Positions 1 to 11,007 of a DNA stretch of 61,096 bases are shown here, piece by piece. Below the pieces are notes generated by a model. That model was given only the letters and a program-made list of their open reading frames with translations. It searched no databases and was not told where the DNA came from. How positions within the stretch are numbered: position 1 is the first letter of the stretch; each line of letters begins with the position of its first letter. The stretch is from Fidelibacterota bacterium (GTDB taxonomy: Bacteria > Fidelibacterota > Marinisomatia > Marinisomatales > TCS55), in assembly GCA_014381755.1 (NCBI GenBank), contig JACNLB010000083.1, forward strand, positions 1 to 61,096. The letters are read 5' to 3'. The position numbers and the translations under genes are program-made.

Positions 1-1443
1 AAAGTCGCGGCTGACTTCATCGGCCTTGATACAGTATATACGTTAGCTAATGGTAAAAAAAGTCAGCGTATTTATTTGGATTCTACCGCATCCACATTAA
101 TGATGGGTGCTGCCCACGATGCCGTTGAAGCATTCTATGAACATTACGCCAATACCCACAGCATACTTCATTTTTCCGCACATATTTCTTCAAAACAGTA
201 CCAATGGGCACACGAACGAATTTTGTCATTTCTCAAAGCAGATCCGGACATATACACATGCTTTTTCACTGGGAGCGGTACAACAGCCGGAATAAACCGA
301 TTGGCCAGAGTTTTCCGTGATTATCGCCCAGACCAACATATTGCTTTAATTTCACTTATGGAGCACCATTCCAATGATCTTCCCCATAGAAAGCATGCTG
401 AAAAAGTGATTCATATTCCCCTCAATAGCCATGAAGGACGAGCGGGTTGTATTAACTTGAATGCCCTTGAATCTGAATTACAAAAAAACAAAGGAAACGT
501 CAATTATGTTGCAGTAACCGGTGTTAGCAATGTGACGGGAATTATTAATCCCATTTATGATATCGCTGAACTTGCCCATGAATACGGCGCTCTTATTTTA
601 ATTGATGGCGCCCAATTGGTTGCCCATTTGCCCGTGCAGATGAGCGGTCATAAAAATCCGAACAGAAATATAGATGCTCTCGTTTTTTCAGGTCATAAAA
701 CTTATGTCCCCGGTTCACCGGGAGCAGTTATCTGCCGCAAAGAAATATTGGAAAATATTGAGCCGGAGGAAGTGGGCGGCGGCATGGTTGAAAATGTTTA
801 TGTGGAGCGCTATGAAGTCAAAACTAATTTTCCTGATCGTGAAGAAGCGGGCACACCTAATATTCCCGGAGCTATCGGTCTTGCTACGGCTATTGACGTT
901 TTAGACCGCATTGGTATGGAAGAAATTTTTGAAGATGAAGAAGAACTTGTTTTAAATGCATTAGATAAATTACAGAAAATTCCCGGTATTCTTATTTACG
1001 GTGAACTCGATTACAAAATTTGTCCGCGTGCGGCATCGATTTCCTTTAATATTAAAGGCATGGATCATGGACTCACTGCCGCCATCTTGAATGACTATCA
1101 TAACATTGCTGTAAGAAATGAATGTTTTTGCGCTCACCCCTACGTTAAGGAAATGATCTTGGATGATTTGCTGGAAGCCACCGAAACAATTGATGAAGAA
1201 AACTTTGAAGATGCATTTAAACTGAAGTCGGGAATGGTACGAGCGTCTTTTGGATTGTATAATACACTGTCAGATATTGACGCTTTAGAAAAAGCATTAA
1301 TTGATATAACAGAAAATACTGAATCTTATTCGGCGCAGTATCATGTAGATGAAAGTGATAATTATCGCCACAATACATTTAATCTTGCATTCAAAAACCA
1401 CTTTTCCGTAGCCGATTTCATCGATAAATACGTCAACGGTTAA
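1..1443 (+). CDS. Class V aminotransferase, cysteine desulfurase (SufS/Csd)-like, 5' partial
   Basis: This is a PLP-dependent fold-type I enzyme of the class V aminotransferase/cysteine desulfurase group. The frame is open to base 1 and encodes sensible protein upstream of the ORF-track TTG at 76 ('LDSTAST' continues a strand typical of the family), so the true start lies outside the window. The PLP lysine is in 'FSGHKTYVPGSPG', preceded by the 'DGAQ' aspartate that contacts the pyridine ring. A cysteine in 'NECFCAHPY' lies where SufS-type enzymes carry the persulfide cysteine, so sulfur transfer from cysteine is plausible. Without neighbouring suf or isc genes the acceptor is unknown. A lyase or selenocysteine-lyase-like role is the alternative. 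Confidence 0.85.
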   Translation, partial: KVAADFIGLDTVYTLANGKKSQRIYLDSTASTLMMGAAHDAVEAFYEHYANTHSILHFSAHISSKQYQWAHERILSFLKADPDIYTCFFTGSGTTAGINRLARVFRDYRPDQHIALISLMEHHSNDLPHRKHAEKVIHIPLNSHEGRAGCINLNALESELQKNKGNVNYVAVTGVSNVTGIINPIYDIAELAHEYGALILIDGAQLVAHLPVQMSGHKNPNRNIDALVFSGHKTYVPGSPGAVICRKEILENIEPEEVGGGMVENVYVERYEVKTNFPDREEAGTPNIPGAIGLATAIDVLDRIGMEEIFEDEEELVLNALDKLQKIPGILIYGELDYKICPRAASISFNIKGMDHGLTAAILNDYHNIAVRNECFCAHPYVKEMILDDLLEATETIDEENFEDAFKLKSGMVRASFGLYNTLSDIDALEKALIDITENTESYSAQYHVDESDNYRHNTFNLAFKNHFSVADFIDKYVNG

Positions 1444-1451
1444 TCAATATC

Positions 1452-4482
<3,031 letters not shown>

Positions 4483-4522
4483 TTCAGGGAATTAGAAAAG
4501 ATTGAGATTATATAAAAGATTT

Positions 4523-4566
4523 TAGGAGGTCTCCTGACCTCCTAATCAAAGTCGGAAGACTTTGAT
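4523..4566. other. Tandem pair of perfect 9-bp hairpins
   Basis: Two stem-loops abut with no spacer. The first pairs 4523-4531 with 4536-4544 around the loop TCCT. The second pairs 4545-4553 with 4558-4566 around GGAA, a GNRA-type loop in RNA. Both stems are perfect. They are followed by a moderately T-rich stretch (CATCTTTTGTTT), so read on the plus strand they could end the ligA-PAP2 transcript or act as an attenuator ahead of the sugar dehydrogenase, whose ATG lies 22 nt further on. Confidence 0.6.
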
Positions 4567-4588
4567 CATCTTTTGTTTAATTTCTCCT

Positions 4589-5785
4589 ATGTTAAAAAGA
4601 ATTATATTATTTTTTCCATTAGTATTATTTACCCAAACGCCCTCCATTTCGTCAATCCAAATCGCCGACGGTTTTTCCAAACCGGTTTACATCTGCCAAC
4701 CACCCGGAGATAATAAACGATTGTTTGTCCTTGAGCAAAAGGGTGTCGTCAAAATGATCAAAAACGGGGAAAAGGTCCGGAAACCATTCGCTGACATCCG
4801 CGATCGAGTACATAATCCAGTTATGCCGGGAGATGAAAGAGGCCTTCTTGGTTTAGCCTTTCATCCTAATTATCAATCAAATGGTTTTGTTTTCATTAAT
4901 TATATAGATGAAGATGATCATACCATTATTTCAAGATTTAGTGTTAGTAAAAACACGGATAAATTGGATGTTGATTCTGAAAAAGTACTCATAAAACTAA
5001 AACAACCTTTTTCGAATCATAACGGCGGACACATGGTTTTTGGCCCTGATGGCTATCTTTATATTTCTGTTGGTGATGGTGGAAAATGGGGTGACCCATT
5101 TAATAATGCCCAAAATCTGGAAACTCTTTTTGGAAAGATTCTGCGAATCGATGTGGATAATGGTGAACCATTTTCCTATGCCATTCCAGAAGATAATCCC
5201 TTTTATCCCCATATAAAAATAAAAGAAGAAATCTGGCTATATGGTTTACGCAATGTATGGAGGTTTTCCTTTGATCGAGAAACGGGAGATATTTATCTGG
5301 GAGATGTGGGACAGGACATGTGGGAAGAAATCGATTTCGTGGCCGCAAAAGAAGCAGGGGGACAAAATTTCGGTTGGCGAATCATGGAAGGGAATCACTG
5401 TTATAATCCAAAAGAAAATTGTGAACCAACCGGTGTTTTACCCATTTTTGAATATCCGAATGATGCAAATTACATGAAAGTTTTAACTGGAATGGATGAG
5501 CCTAACGTTGATGGGTGTTCTGTCACTGGAGGCTATGTATATCGCGGTTCTGCAATCCCGGAATTGCAGGGAACGTATTTTTTTGCTGATTACTGTTCCG
5601 GAAACATTTGGACGTTTAAAGAAATAAATGGCAAAGCCACTAAATTTCAAAACAGGACTGAAGAGATCAATTTGGGCGGGGGTGATTTCACGAATTATAT
5701 CTCCTCTTTTGGAGAAGACAATGATGGTGAATTATATATTATAGATTATAACGGTGCAGTTTATAAAATTGTAGGAAAAAATTGA
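4589..5785 (+). CDS. Secreted PQQ-dependent sugar dehydrogenase-like beta-propeller protein
   Basis: Soluble aldose sugar dehydrogenase family (GSDH/sorbosone dehydrogenase type), a six-bladed propeller that in characterised members oxidises sugars with PQQ. I chose the ATG at 4589 over the track's TTG at 4562 because it gives a clean signal peptide ('MLKRIILFFPLVLF') and the TTG lies in the hairpin region. Family motifs include 'ERGLLGLAFHPNY', 'SNHNGGHMVFGPDGYLYIS', 'GDGG' and 'EIDFV...GGQNFGWR', with 'CSVTGGYVYRG' near the C-terminus. It ends 3 bp from the convergent cytochrome gene. The sugar substrate cannot be deduced, and no PQQ biosynthesis gene is in the window. Confidence 0.85.
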   Translation: MLKRIILFFPLVLFTQTPSISSIQIADGFSKPVYICQPPGDNKRLFVLEQKGVVKMIKNGEKVRKPFADIRDRVHNPVMPGDERGLLGLAFHPNYQSNGFVFINYIDEDDHTIISRFSVSKNTDKLDVDSEKVLIKLKQPFSNHNGGHMVFGPDGYLYISVGDGGKWGDPFNNAQNLETLFGKILRIDVDNGEPFSYAIPEDNPFYPHIKIKEEIWLYGLRNVWRFSFDRETGDIYLGDVGQDMWEEIDFVAAKEAGGQNFGWRIMEGNHCYNPKENCEPTGVLPIFEYPNDANYMKVLTGMDEPNVDGCSVTGGYVYRGSAIPELQGTYFFADYCSGNIWTFKEINGKATKFQNRTEEINLGGGDFTNYISSFGEDNDGELYIIDYNGAVYKIVGKN

Positions 5786-5788
5786 ATT

Positions 5789-7021
5789 TTATTTTTTAAA
5801 TCGTTTGATTTTTATTCCCAAAACCACCACCAGAAATGTAATGATCAATGAAAAATAAAATAGTCCTTTACGACGAAAGCTCAATTCATTTAAACTGGCT
5901 TTAGCTCCCAATATTGCCGCTTGGGATGCTTTAAATCCAGGTGCAGCATTCGTATCAACATATGTTATATTGAAACTATGAATATTCGTCCGAGTATGAA
6001 TTAATACTTTTCGGGCTTCTTCCAGATCAAAGAATAAGTCACTTACAATCATCCCTTTATTCTCTGCTGAATCTACTATACTATGAGCTAGTTGAAGATT
6101 TTGTTTCAAGCTATCAATAATTGTATAAAAATGGTCTGCCATTAGTTTTGCTGAACCGCCGTCGAGATGACATTTTATACATACAGAATTCTCTGACCAG
6201 TCTAAAAAACTATCATTAGGTTTCAATACAGCATGATTTTCATGGCATGCTTCGCATTGCCCAAAACCTTCTTTCGATAAAACAGAAAAAAGGTGACTCT
6301 TCTGAAATAAATCACGGTTATTCACATGACATGTGCCGCAAATATCTTTTACATGAACAACATCAGGTGGCGCGGCACCATGATTTCCATGACAATCATT
6401 ACAAGCTGGAGCAGAAATATCTTCCCTCTCCAGTAATGCTTCTCCATGTACTGAATTTTTAAATTGAATTAACTGGTCTGTGGGCAGCCCTGAATCTTTC
6501 ATATATTGCCCATCTGCATGACATCGAGCGCACGTAACAGGAACATTCAGTGCATAGACTTTTGAACGAGGATCTTTTACGGGTAAAATACCATGATTGC
6601 TGTGACAGTCTGAACAAACAGCGACTTTTTGATTCCCTTTTACCAGGGACTTCCCATGGTCACTCGTCAAATATTGACTGACCTGATCTGTCTTTATGGA
6701 AGCTGAAAACATTCTCATATATTGGGGATCACTATGGCATTTCCCACACATGTCCAATTGGTCTTGTTTTTCCATGTCAGCCAGAAAATCATCTACATCC
6801 CACATGGCTTCATCTTCATCATCAAACGCTTCCGGATCGCCGCCATGGCAGTCGGCACAACCCACATCTTTCTTGGCATGGATTCCTGTCATATATCCTA
6901 CAACTATTTTATCACCGTCATCCCGTTCTTCGTCTAATTCAGTATGACAGGAAATACAACTATCTTCCGCAGATAAAATTGTCATCAACATGAAAAGAAT
7001 AATGACATAGAAGCGCATCAT
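5789..7021 (-). CDS. Membrane-anchored nonahaem cytochrome c
   Basis: A 410-residue exported multihaem cytochrome with nine CXXCH motifs (CISCH, CADCH, CGKCH, CSDCH, CARCH, CNDCH, CGTCH, CEACH, CIKCH). A C-terminal membrane helix ('YFSLIITFLVVVLG') is followed by a basic tail. I start it at 7021 rather than 7081 because this ATG forms an ATGA overlap with the cytochrome b stop and begins a good signal peptide ('MMRFYVIILFMLM'). Position and coupling indicate it is the electron-accepting c-type subunit of the Rieske/cytochrome b complex, replacing a monohaem cytochrome c1. The haem domain would face the periplasm. The redox partner is unknown. Confidence 0.88.
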   Translation of the reverse strand: MMRFYVIILFMLMTILSAEDSCISCHTELDEERDDGDKIVVGYMTGIHAKKDVGCADCHGGDPEAFDDEDEAMWDVDDFLADMEKQDQLDMCGKCHSDPQYMRMFSASIKTDQVSQYLTSDHGKSLVKGNQKVAVCSDCHSNHGILPVKDPRSKVYALNVPVTCARCHADGQYMKDSGLPTDQLIQFKNSVHGEALLEREDISAPACNDCHGNHGAAPPDVVHVKDICGTCHVNNRDLFQKSHLFSVLSKEGFGQCEACHENHAVLKPNDSFLDWSENSVCIKCHLDGGSAKLMADHFYTIIDSLKQNLQLAHSIVDSAENKGMIVSDLFFDLEEARKVLIHTRTNIHSFNITYVDTNAAPGFKASQAAILGAKASLNELSFRRKGLFYFSLIITFLVVVLGIKIKRFKK

Positions 7022-8085
7022 ACTAAATACCCCCAGATTGTTAAGACAATTATATACACCACCAAAAATATTCCAAACCAAGTCCAGAATCGGGATCGAA
7101 TCCCAACATGAGCTTTTTTATCTAAGAAGGGGACAAAAAACCAAATTAATCCTCCTATTGCAAAAAACATTACACCCACTAATTCCCCTTCTAAAAATAA
7201 CACATGAGCCGGAATCATCTTTAACGTCTGAAACATAAACATAAAATACCACTCCGGCCGAATACCTGCAGGAGCTGGTGCCAAAGCATCAGCTTTTTGA
7301 CCTAATTCCCAAGGGAAGAAAACAGCTAATAATGCAATAACATTCAACACGATTAACCAAATCATAAAATCGCGTAAAACAAAATCGGGGAAAAAGGGAA
7401 TTGTTTTTCGATCTTTTTCCGGAATTTTTTCAATTTCCGGTGGAACGCTCATCCCCTGGAATTGAACCATCATAAGATGCATGACTAATAATATTGTAAA
7501 AATACCCGGGAGAATGGCAATATGAATTCCGTAAAAACGGGTTAGAGTTGCACCGGTAACTTCATCTCCAGCCCGTAAAACCCGTAACATAAATTCACCG
7601 ACCCAAGGAATAGCTCCTGCAATATCTGATCCAACCTTTGTTGCAAAATAGGCCAATTCATTCCAAGGTAATAAATATCCTGAAAATCCAAAAGCGAGTC
7701 CTAAAACCAATAAGAGCATTCCCGTAATCCATGTCATTTCTCTTGGTTTGCGATACGCTTTTGCAAAAAATACTGTAAACATGTGAAAAAAGACAAACAG
7801 GATAAACAAATTTGCTGACCAACTGTGAATTTCCCGAATGAGCCATCCAAATTCTACTTTACTTACGATGAACTTTACACTTTCAAAAGCAGTTTCAGCT
7901 CCGGGCTGGTAATACAAAACGAGAAGGATTCCCGTTACGAGTTGAATAGCAAAAAGAAAGAGTGAAACACCTCCTAAATAATACCAAACAGTTCCATAAA
8001 AAACGGGGACTCGTTTTTTCTTGGCAAATTTAATTGCATCATCCAGTTCCAATCGTTCATTAATCCATTGATAAATATTGCTCAT
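7018..8085 (-). CDS. qcrB: Cytochrome b of a Rieske/cytochrome b (bc-type) complex
   Basis: Integral membrane quinol-oxidising subunit, 355 residues, with about eight helices, so it spans both the b6-like and subunit IV-like parts in one chain. Haem b ligands are His87 and His101 on one helix and His188 and His203 on another, the wider second spacing being b6-like. The Qo-site 'PEWY' motif is at 277-280. The start overlaps the Rieske stop and the stop overlaps the nonahaem cytochrome start, so the three are co-translated. By family knowledge it takes electrons from (mena)quinol and pumps protons through a Q cycle. Confidence 0.93.
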   Translation of the reverse strand: MSNIYQWINERLELDDAIKFAKKKRVPVFYGTVWYYLGGVSLFLFAIQLVTGILLVLYYQPGAETAFESVKFIVSKVEFGWLIREIHSWSANLFILFVFFHMFTVFFAKAYRKPREMTWITGMLLLVLGLAFGFSGYLLPWNELAYFATKVGSDIAGAIPWVGEFMLRVLRAGDEVTGATLTRFYGIHIAILPGIFTILLVMHLMMVQFQGMSVPPEIEKIPEKDRKTIPFFPDFVLRDFMIWLIVLNVIALLAVFFPWELGQKADALAPAPAGIRPEWYFMFMFQTLKMIPAHVLFLEGELVGVMFFAIGGLIWFFVPFLDKKAHVGIRSRFWTWFGIFLVVYIIVLTIWGYLV

Positions 8086-8522
8086 GCTAAATCTTTCTTC
8101 GTAATGATAACTTTATCATCTTTCAATGTAACATTAAACTGTCCCAACGGTCGGGGAGGCGGGCCTGATATGTTTCTTCCTTCTACATCATAAAAACCAT
8201 TATGACAGGCGCACCAAATTTGTTCGGTATCTGTTTTAAATTGCACTGTACAGTCTAAATGAGTACACGTTGCTTCCAATGCTTTGAAATCACCCTTCTT
8301 TTTTCGCAGTACAATTACAGGAGTTCTGCCCATGCGAATGATCTTAGAAGACCCCTTTGGAAAATCAGATAACGTACCCGCTTCAATTTGACTAATATTT
8401 AATTCCGGAGCATCCGGAGGAATCATATACTTGAAAACCGGATAAATAATACTGGCAAACCAAGCAGTCAACCCACCTCGTAATAGCCAATCTAAAAAAG
8501 TTCGTCTGCTTTGTTTTGTCAT
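8082..8522 (-). CDS. qcrA: Rieske [2Fe-2S] iron-sulfur protein
   Basis: Rieske subunit of the bc-type complex, 146 residues. A twin-arginine signal/anchor is visible at the N-terminus ('SRRTFLDWLL', Arg6-Arg7) followed by a single hydrophobic helix, as in other Tat-translocated Rieske proteins. Cluster ligands are in 'CTHLDC' (Cys86, His88) and 'CACHNG' (Cys104, His107), with Cys91 and Cys106 placed for the stabilising disulfide. The 'GPPPRPL' segment matches the conserved proline loop. It lies 4 bp after the c554-like gene and overlaps the cytochrome b start by 4 nt, so the order is Rieske, cytochrome b, nonahaem cytochrome. Confidence 0.95.
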   Translation of the reverse strand: MTKQSRRTFLDWLLRGGLTAWFASIIYPVFKYMIPPDAPELNISQIEAGTLSDFPKGSSKIIRMGRTPVIVLRKKKGDFKALEATCTHLDCTVQFKTDTEQIWCACHNGFYDVEGRNISGPPPRPLGQFNVTLKDDKVIITKKDLA

Positions 8523-8526
8523 GGGT

Positions 8527-9123
8527 TTACTTCTTTTTCATTTTTTCACGAAAACCTTCAGGATACGGATGGGAAATTCTAGTGTAAAATGATTCATAAT
8601 CGAAAAGAGCAAAAGTAGGGCTTTCCTCATTATGACATTTCACGCACGTTTTTTCCGATGGTATTAACAACCCCACAGATTCCATGGTGATATTTTCATG
8701 AAAAATAGCATTCATTTTCTTTTTAGATTTATATTCACTGCCGGGACCATGACAAACCTCGCATCCCACATGTTGCAATGCTGTCATGCGTTTTACTTCT
8801 TTGGTTGGTTTACCTTTCTCTGTTTTTTGCCCCCAAAAAGCAGCCTCTTTGATTTCATACCCACCTTCACCATAACCGGTTGTATGGCATTTTACACATT
8901 GGGGTGTTTCCCATGGATTGGTTTCAATTCCCAACTCTTCTGCAGTTTTTTTGGCTTCGGGTGTTTTTAAAACTTCAAACGAATTCGCATGGGCAGTTTC
9001 TTCCCAAATTTTATACTGGGCACCGCTGGATTTCTTTTTATGGCAGGATTTACATTTTTTACTACCAACATAGTCCTGTCCAAATAATATTGTCAGTATT
9101 AGAAAGAATACTATTTTTTTCAT
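8527..9123 (-). CDS. Tetrahaem cytochrome c554-like protein
   Basis: Exported 198-residue cytochrome with a short signal peptide ('MKKIVFFLILTILFG') and four CXXCH motifs: CKSCH near the mature N-terminus, CVKCH, CEVCH in 'GCEVCHGPG', and CVKCH near the C-terminus. The layout 'YVGSKKCKSCH...WEETAHANSF...CVKCHTTG...CEVCHGPG' is that of the cytochrome c554/c' family, whose founding member takes electrons from hydroxylamine oxidoreductase in ammonia oxidisers. Here the neighbour upstream is an HAO-like protein and the gene downstream is the Rieske protein, so it may shuttle electrons between the octahaem enzyme and the membrane complex. Direction of flow is not known. Confidence 0.87.
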   Translation of the reverse strand: MKKIVFFLILTILFGQDYVGSKKCKSCHKKKSSGAQYKIWEETAHANSFEVLKTPEAKKTAEELGIETNPWETPQCVKCHTTGYGEGGYEIKEAAFWGQKTEKGKPTKEVKRMTALQHVGCEVCHGPGSEYKSKKKMNAIFHENITMESVGLLIPSEKTCVKCHNEESPTFALFDYESFYTRISHPYPEGFREKMKKK

Positions 9124-9153
9124 TTTATTTCTCTATTTTTTACTAAATAATAA

Positions 9154-9179
9154 GAATGCCTTACCGAAGTAAGGCATTC
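9154..9179 (-). terminator. Hairpin with TTCG loop after the HAO-like gene
   Basis: A perfect 11-bp stem (9154-9164 with 9169-9179) closes a four-base loop that reads C-TTCG-G on the minus strand, the very stable UUCG tetraloop in RNA. A T-rich stretch (TTATTATTTAG) follows in the minus direction. It lies in the only sizeable gap of the redox island, between the HAO-like and c554-like genes. It is likely a terminator or processing/stability element that lets the first gene be expressed more than the rest. Confidence 0.75.
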
Positions 9180-9209
9180 AAATTACGATATAATTATCAT
9201 TTCTATAAT

Positions 9210-10481
9210 TTACTTAAATAGTTTGGAGAAAAATCCTTCATTGTCTTCACGGATTTCTTCTGCCATGTGTTTAATCTCGGTCAAATCCATAACCATTTCA
9301 TTCCAGCCGTACCATAATGTATAATCTGGGTTATTATGAAATGCGCCCTGAAACAACCGCATACGGTGTTTCAAATGCATGACAAACAATGTTTGTTCGA
9401 TAGGAGTTGGAGCATCATGAAATGCCAACAGGTCCGGAAAATCATAGGTATAATGATCTGGTTTTTCCAATAGACCTTCTTTATAAAGATCAGCGATGAT
9501 ACGAATCGCTTCGGCAAGTAATTCATCGCCCCTGCGAATAATTTCATCTCCTTTTTCCATTTCGGCACGTGCAAAATTTTCCGAGTGGCACTGGGAGCAG
9601 GTTTGAATCATTTTATTACGTTCTACGTCAAATGCTTCTGCGCTTAAACGAGCCACATCAGCGCCGGCAACAACATCTAGACGTGGTGTCGGATTTCCAT
9701 CTGGATCCAATACACCCAATGCTTGCAAAATCGTCACACGGTCCGCCCACCATTCATCGCTTTCGCCAGGGTATGGTGCTAATCCATCTGTCCGGACAGC
9801 TAAAAATCCCCAAGCGGTTCTGACTTCATGATTCCCTTCCTGCATGTGACAGGTCTGACATGTAGGAGCAGAAGCTTCTTTTGGCAACACGCCATTCTGC
9901 TTTAATAAATATCGAACACCGTGTTTTGATGAAGAATACATTTCCCATTGAGGATGGTCGAAGCCCATATGGCATGTCTGGCACGCTTGGGGCTGACGCG
10001 CTTCTTCCAATGAAAAAATATGACGTGTATGGCAAGCATCACAGGACGCATAGCCAAATGTATGTCCATCAGCTTTTAACTGCTGGATTTCATCTTCGCT
10101 TTTCAAACCAATTTTATGGCAGCCACCGCATCCTTTTCCACCATCAATCAATTCCATGGGTTTAAAGTGGGTCGTAGGCATCGCTTTTAAGGCGGCCCAG
10201 GCGATGGAATGTTTCCCCTTTTTGTATTGCTCTACTTGGTCTTCATGGCAGGATGCACATGTTTCTGCCGTTGGTATTTCTGTCAGGGCAAAATCTTCCA
10301 TTGTGTTATGATCTTCACCATGACAAGATTCACAACCAACTTCTTCATCAAAGTGTTTGCTGATTTTCCAGTCAGTAACAGCGCCTGGTGTGATTTTTGT
10401 GTGGCATTGAACACACGTATCAACAGCATACACTGCAGTCATTGTTAGGAAGAAGAATGATAGTAGTAATATCCGTTTCAT
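9210..10481 (-). CDS. Octahaem cytochrome c of the hydroxylamine oxidoreductase (HAO) family
   Basis: Periplasmic multihaem enzyme of 423 residues with a signal peptide ('MKRILLLSFFFLTMTAVYA') and eight CXXCH motifs. The segment 'CHMGFDHPQWEMYSSSKHG' is characteristic of HAO-type octahaem proteins, as is the haem-free helical C-terminus with 'FHNNPDYTLWYGW'. I prefer the ATG at 10481 because GGAG lies at a suitable distance upstream, whereas the track start at 10493 would cover it. Family members oxidise hydroxylamine or hydrazine, or reduce nitrite when the tyrosine that cross-links the P460 haem is absent. I cannot decide that from the sequence alone. Partners are the c554-like and Rieske/b genes downstream. 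Confidence 0.88.
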   Translation of the reverse strand: MKRILLLSFFFLTMTAVYAVDTCVQCHTKITPGAVTDWKISKHFDEEVGCESCHGEDHNTMEDFALTEIPTAETCASCHEDQVEQYKKGKHSIAWAALKAMPTTHFKPMELIDGGKGCGGCHKIGLKSEDEIQQLKADGHTFGYASCDACHTRHIFSLEEARQPQACQTCHMGFDHPQWEMYSSSKHGVRYLLKQNGVLPKEASAPTCQTCHMQEGNHEVRTAWGFLAVRTDGLAPYPGESDEWWADRVTILQALGVLDPDGNPTPRLDVVAGADVARLSAEAFDVERNKMIQTCSQCHSENFARAEMEKGDEIIRRGDELLAEAIRIIADLYKEGLLEKPDHYTYDFPDLLAFHDAPTPIEQTLFVMHLKHRMRLFQGAFHNNPDYTLWYGWNEMVMDLTEIKHMAEEIREDNEGFFSKLFK

Positions 10482-10508
10482 TATTTTCTCCATTATATGT
10501 TTTTATCG

Positions 10509-10534
10509 TTTAGAAAGAATATATTATTTCTAAA
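10509..10534. promoter_or_regulatory. 26-bp near-perfect palindrome upstream of the HAO-like gene
   Basis: TTTAGAAAG-AATA and its mirror TATT-ATTTCTAAA form a 26-bp dyad centred between 10521 and 10522 with a single mismatched pair (G10517/A10526). It lies 28 nt upstream of the HAO-like start codon and about 150 nt upstream of the divergent gene at 10687. Size, symmetry and position fit a dimeric regulator's operator in the HAO promoter. The AT-rich sequence does not match a regulator I can name. Confidence 0.55.
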
Positions 10535-10686
10535 GTGTTGAGAATTTACTTAACTATAATAGGATATATCAATCCCATAATACATATTTAACCATAAAAT
10601 AATAATTTCAAGTTAGATAATTAGACCGTATCAGAATTCGGCTACATCATTTAACTTTGTGATTCAATTTAGGAGACATTACAGGT

Positions 10687-11007
10687 ATGATGAAAATAGA
10701 AGAAATTGTTGATGACATTGTTTTACTCATTCTTTCAGAACATGATCCATTAAAAGAGCTGGGTATAGATCAAAATAAACTGTTTGCTAAAGTTGTGGGC
10801 TATGATGAAAACGGTGTTTGGATTGAAAATCCAGATTTTCAATTACCCGATCCATCTAAAAAAAAACCAAAGGCGTATAAGTCTGTGACCGTTTCTATAT
10901 TAATTCCGTGGGCTTATCTTTCTTCCATTGTTCATTTTCCCAATGTGGAGGGGTTTGATTTTCCAAGTCCTTTTGATTCTAAAATAGGGTTTGATTTAGA
11001 CAATTGA
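10687..11007 (+). CDS. Small acidic hypothetical protein leading an ABC-transporter operon
   Basis: I do not recognise this 106-residue, acidic, cysteine-free protein. It has no signal peptide or membrane helix. The N-terminus is helical ('MMKIEEIVDDIVLLILSEHD') and the middle ('FAKVVGYDENGVWIENPDF') looks like a small beta domain, somewhat in the manner of short RNA- or metabolite-binding folds. An AGGAG lies 13 nt before the first ATG, and a second ATG follows directly. Its stop overlaps the TTG start of the ABC ATPase, so it is the first gene of a four-gene coupled operon. Its function is unknown and a cytoplasmic accessory role is possible. Confidence 0.75.
   Translation: MMKIEEIVDDIVLLILSEHDPLKELGIDQNKLFAKVVGYDENGVWIENPDFQLPDPSKKKPKAYKSVTVSILIPWAYLSSIVHFPNVEGFDFPSPFDSKIGFDLDN

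Noticed and set aside
10490-10500. TATAAT just upstream of the HAO-like start as a -10 box
   Set aside because: It is too close to the chosen start and its ribosome-binding site to leave a normal leader; AT-rich DNA produces such hexamers often.
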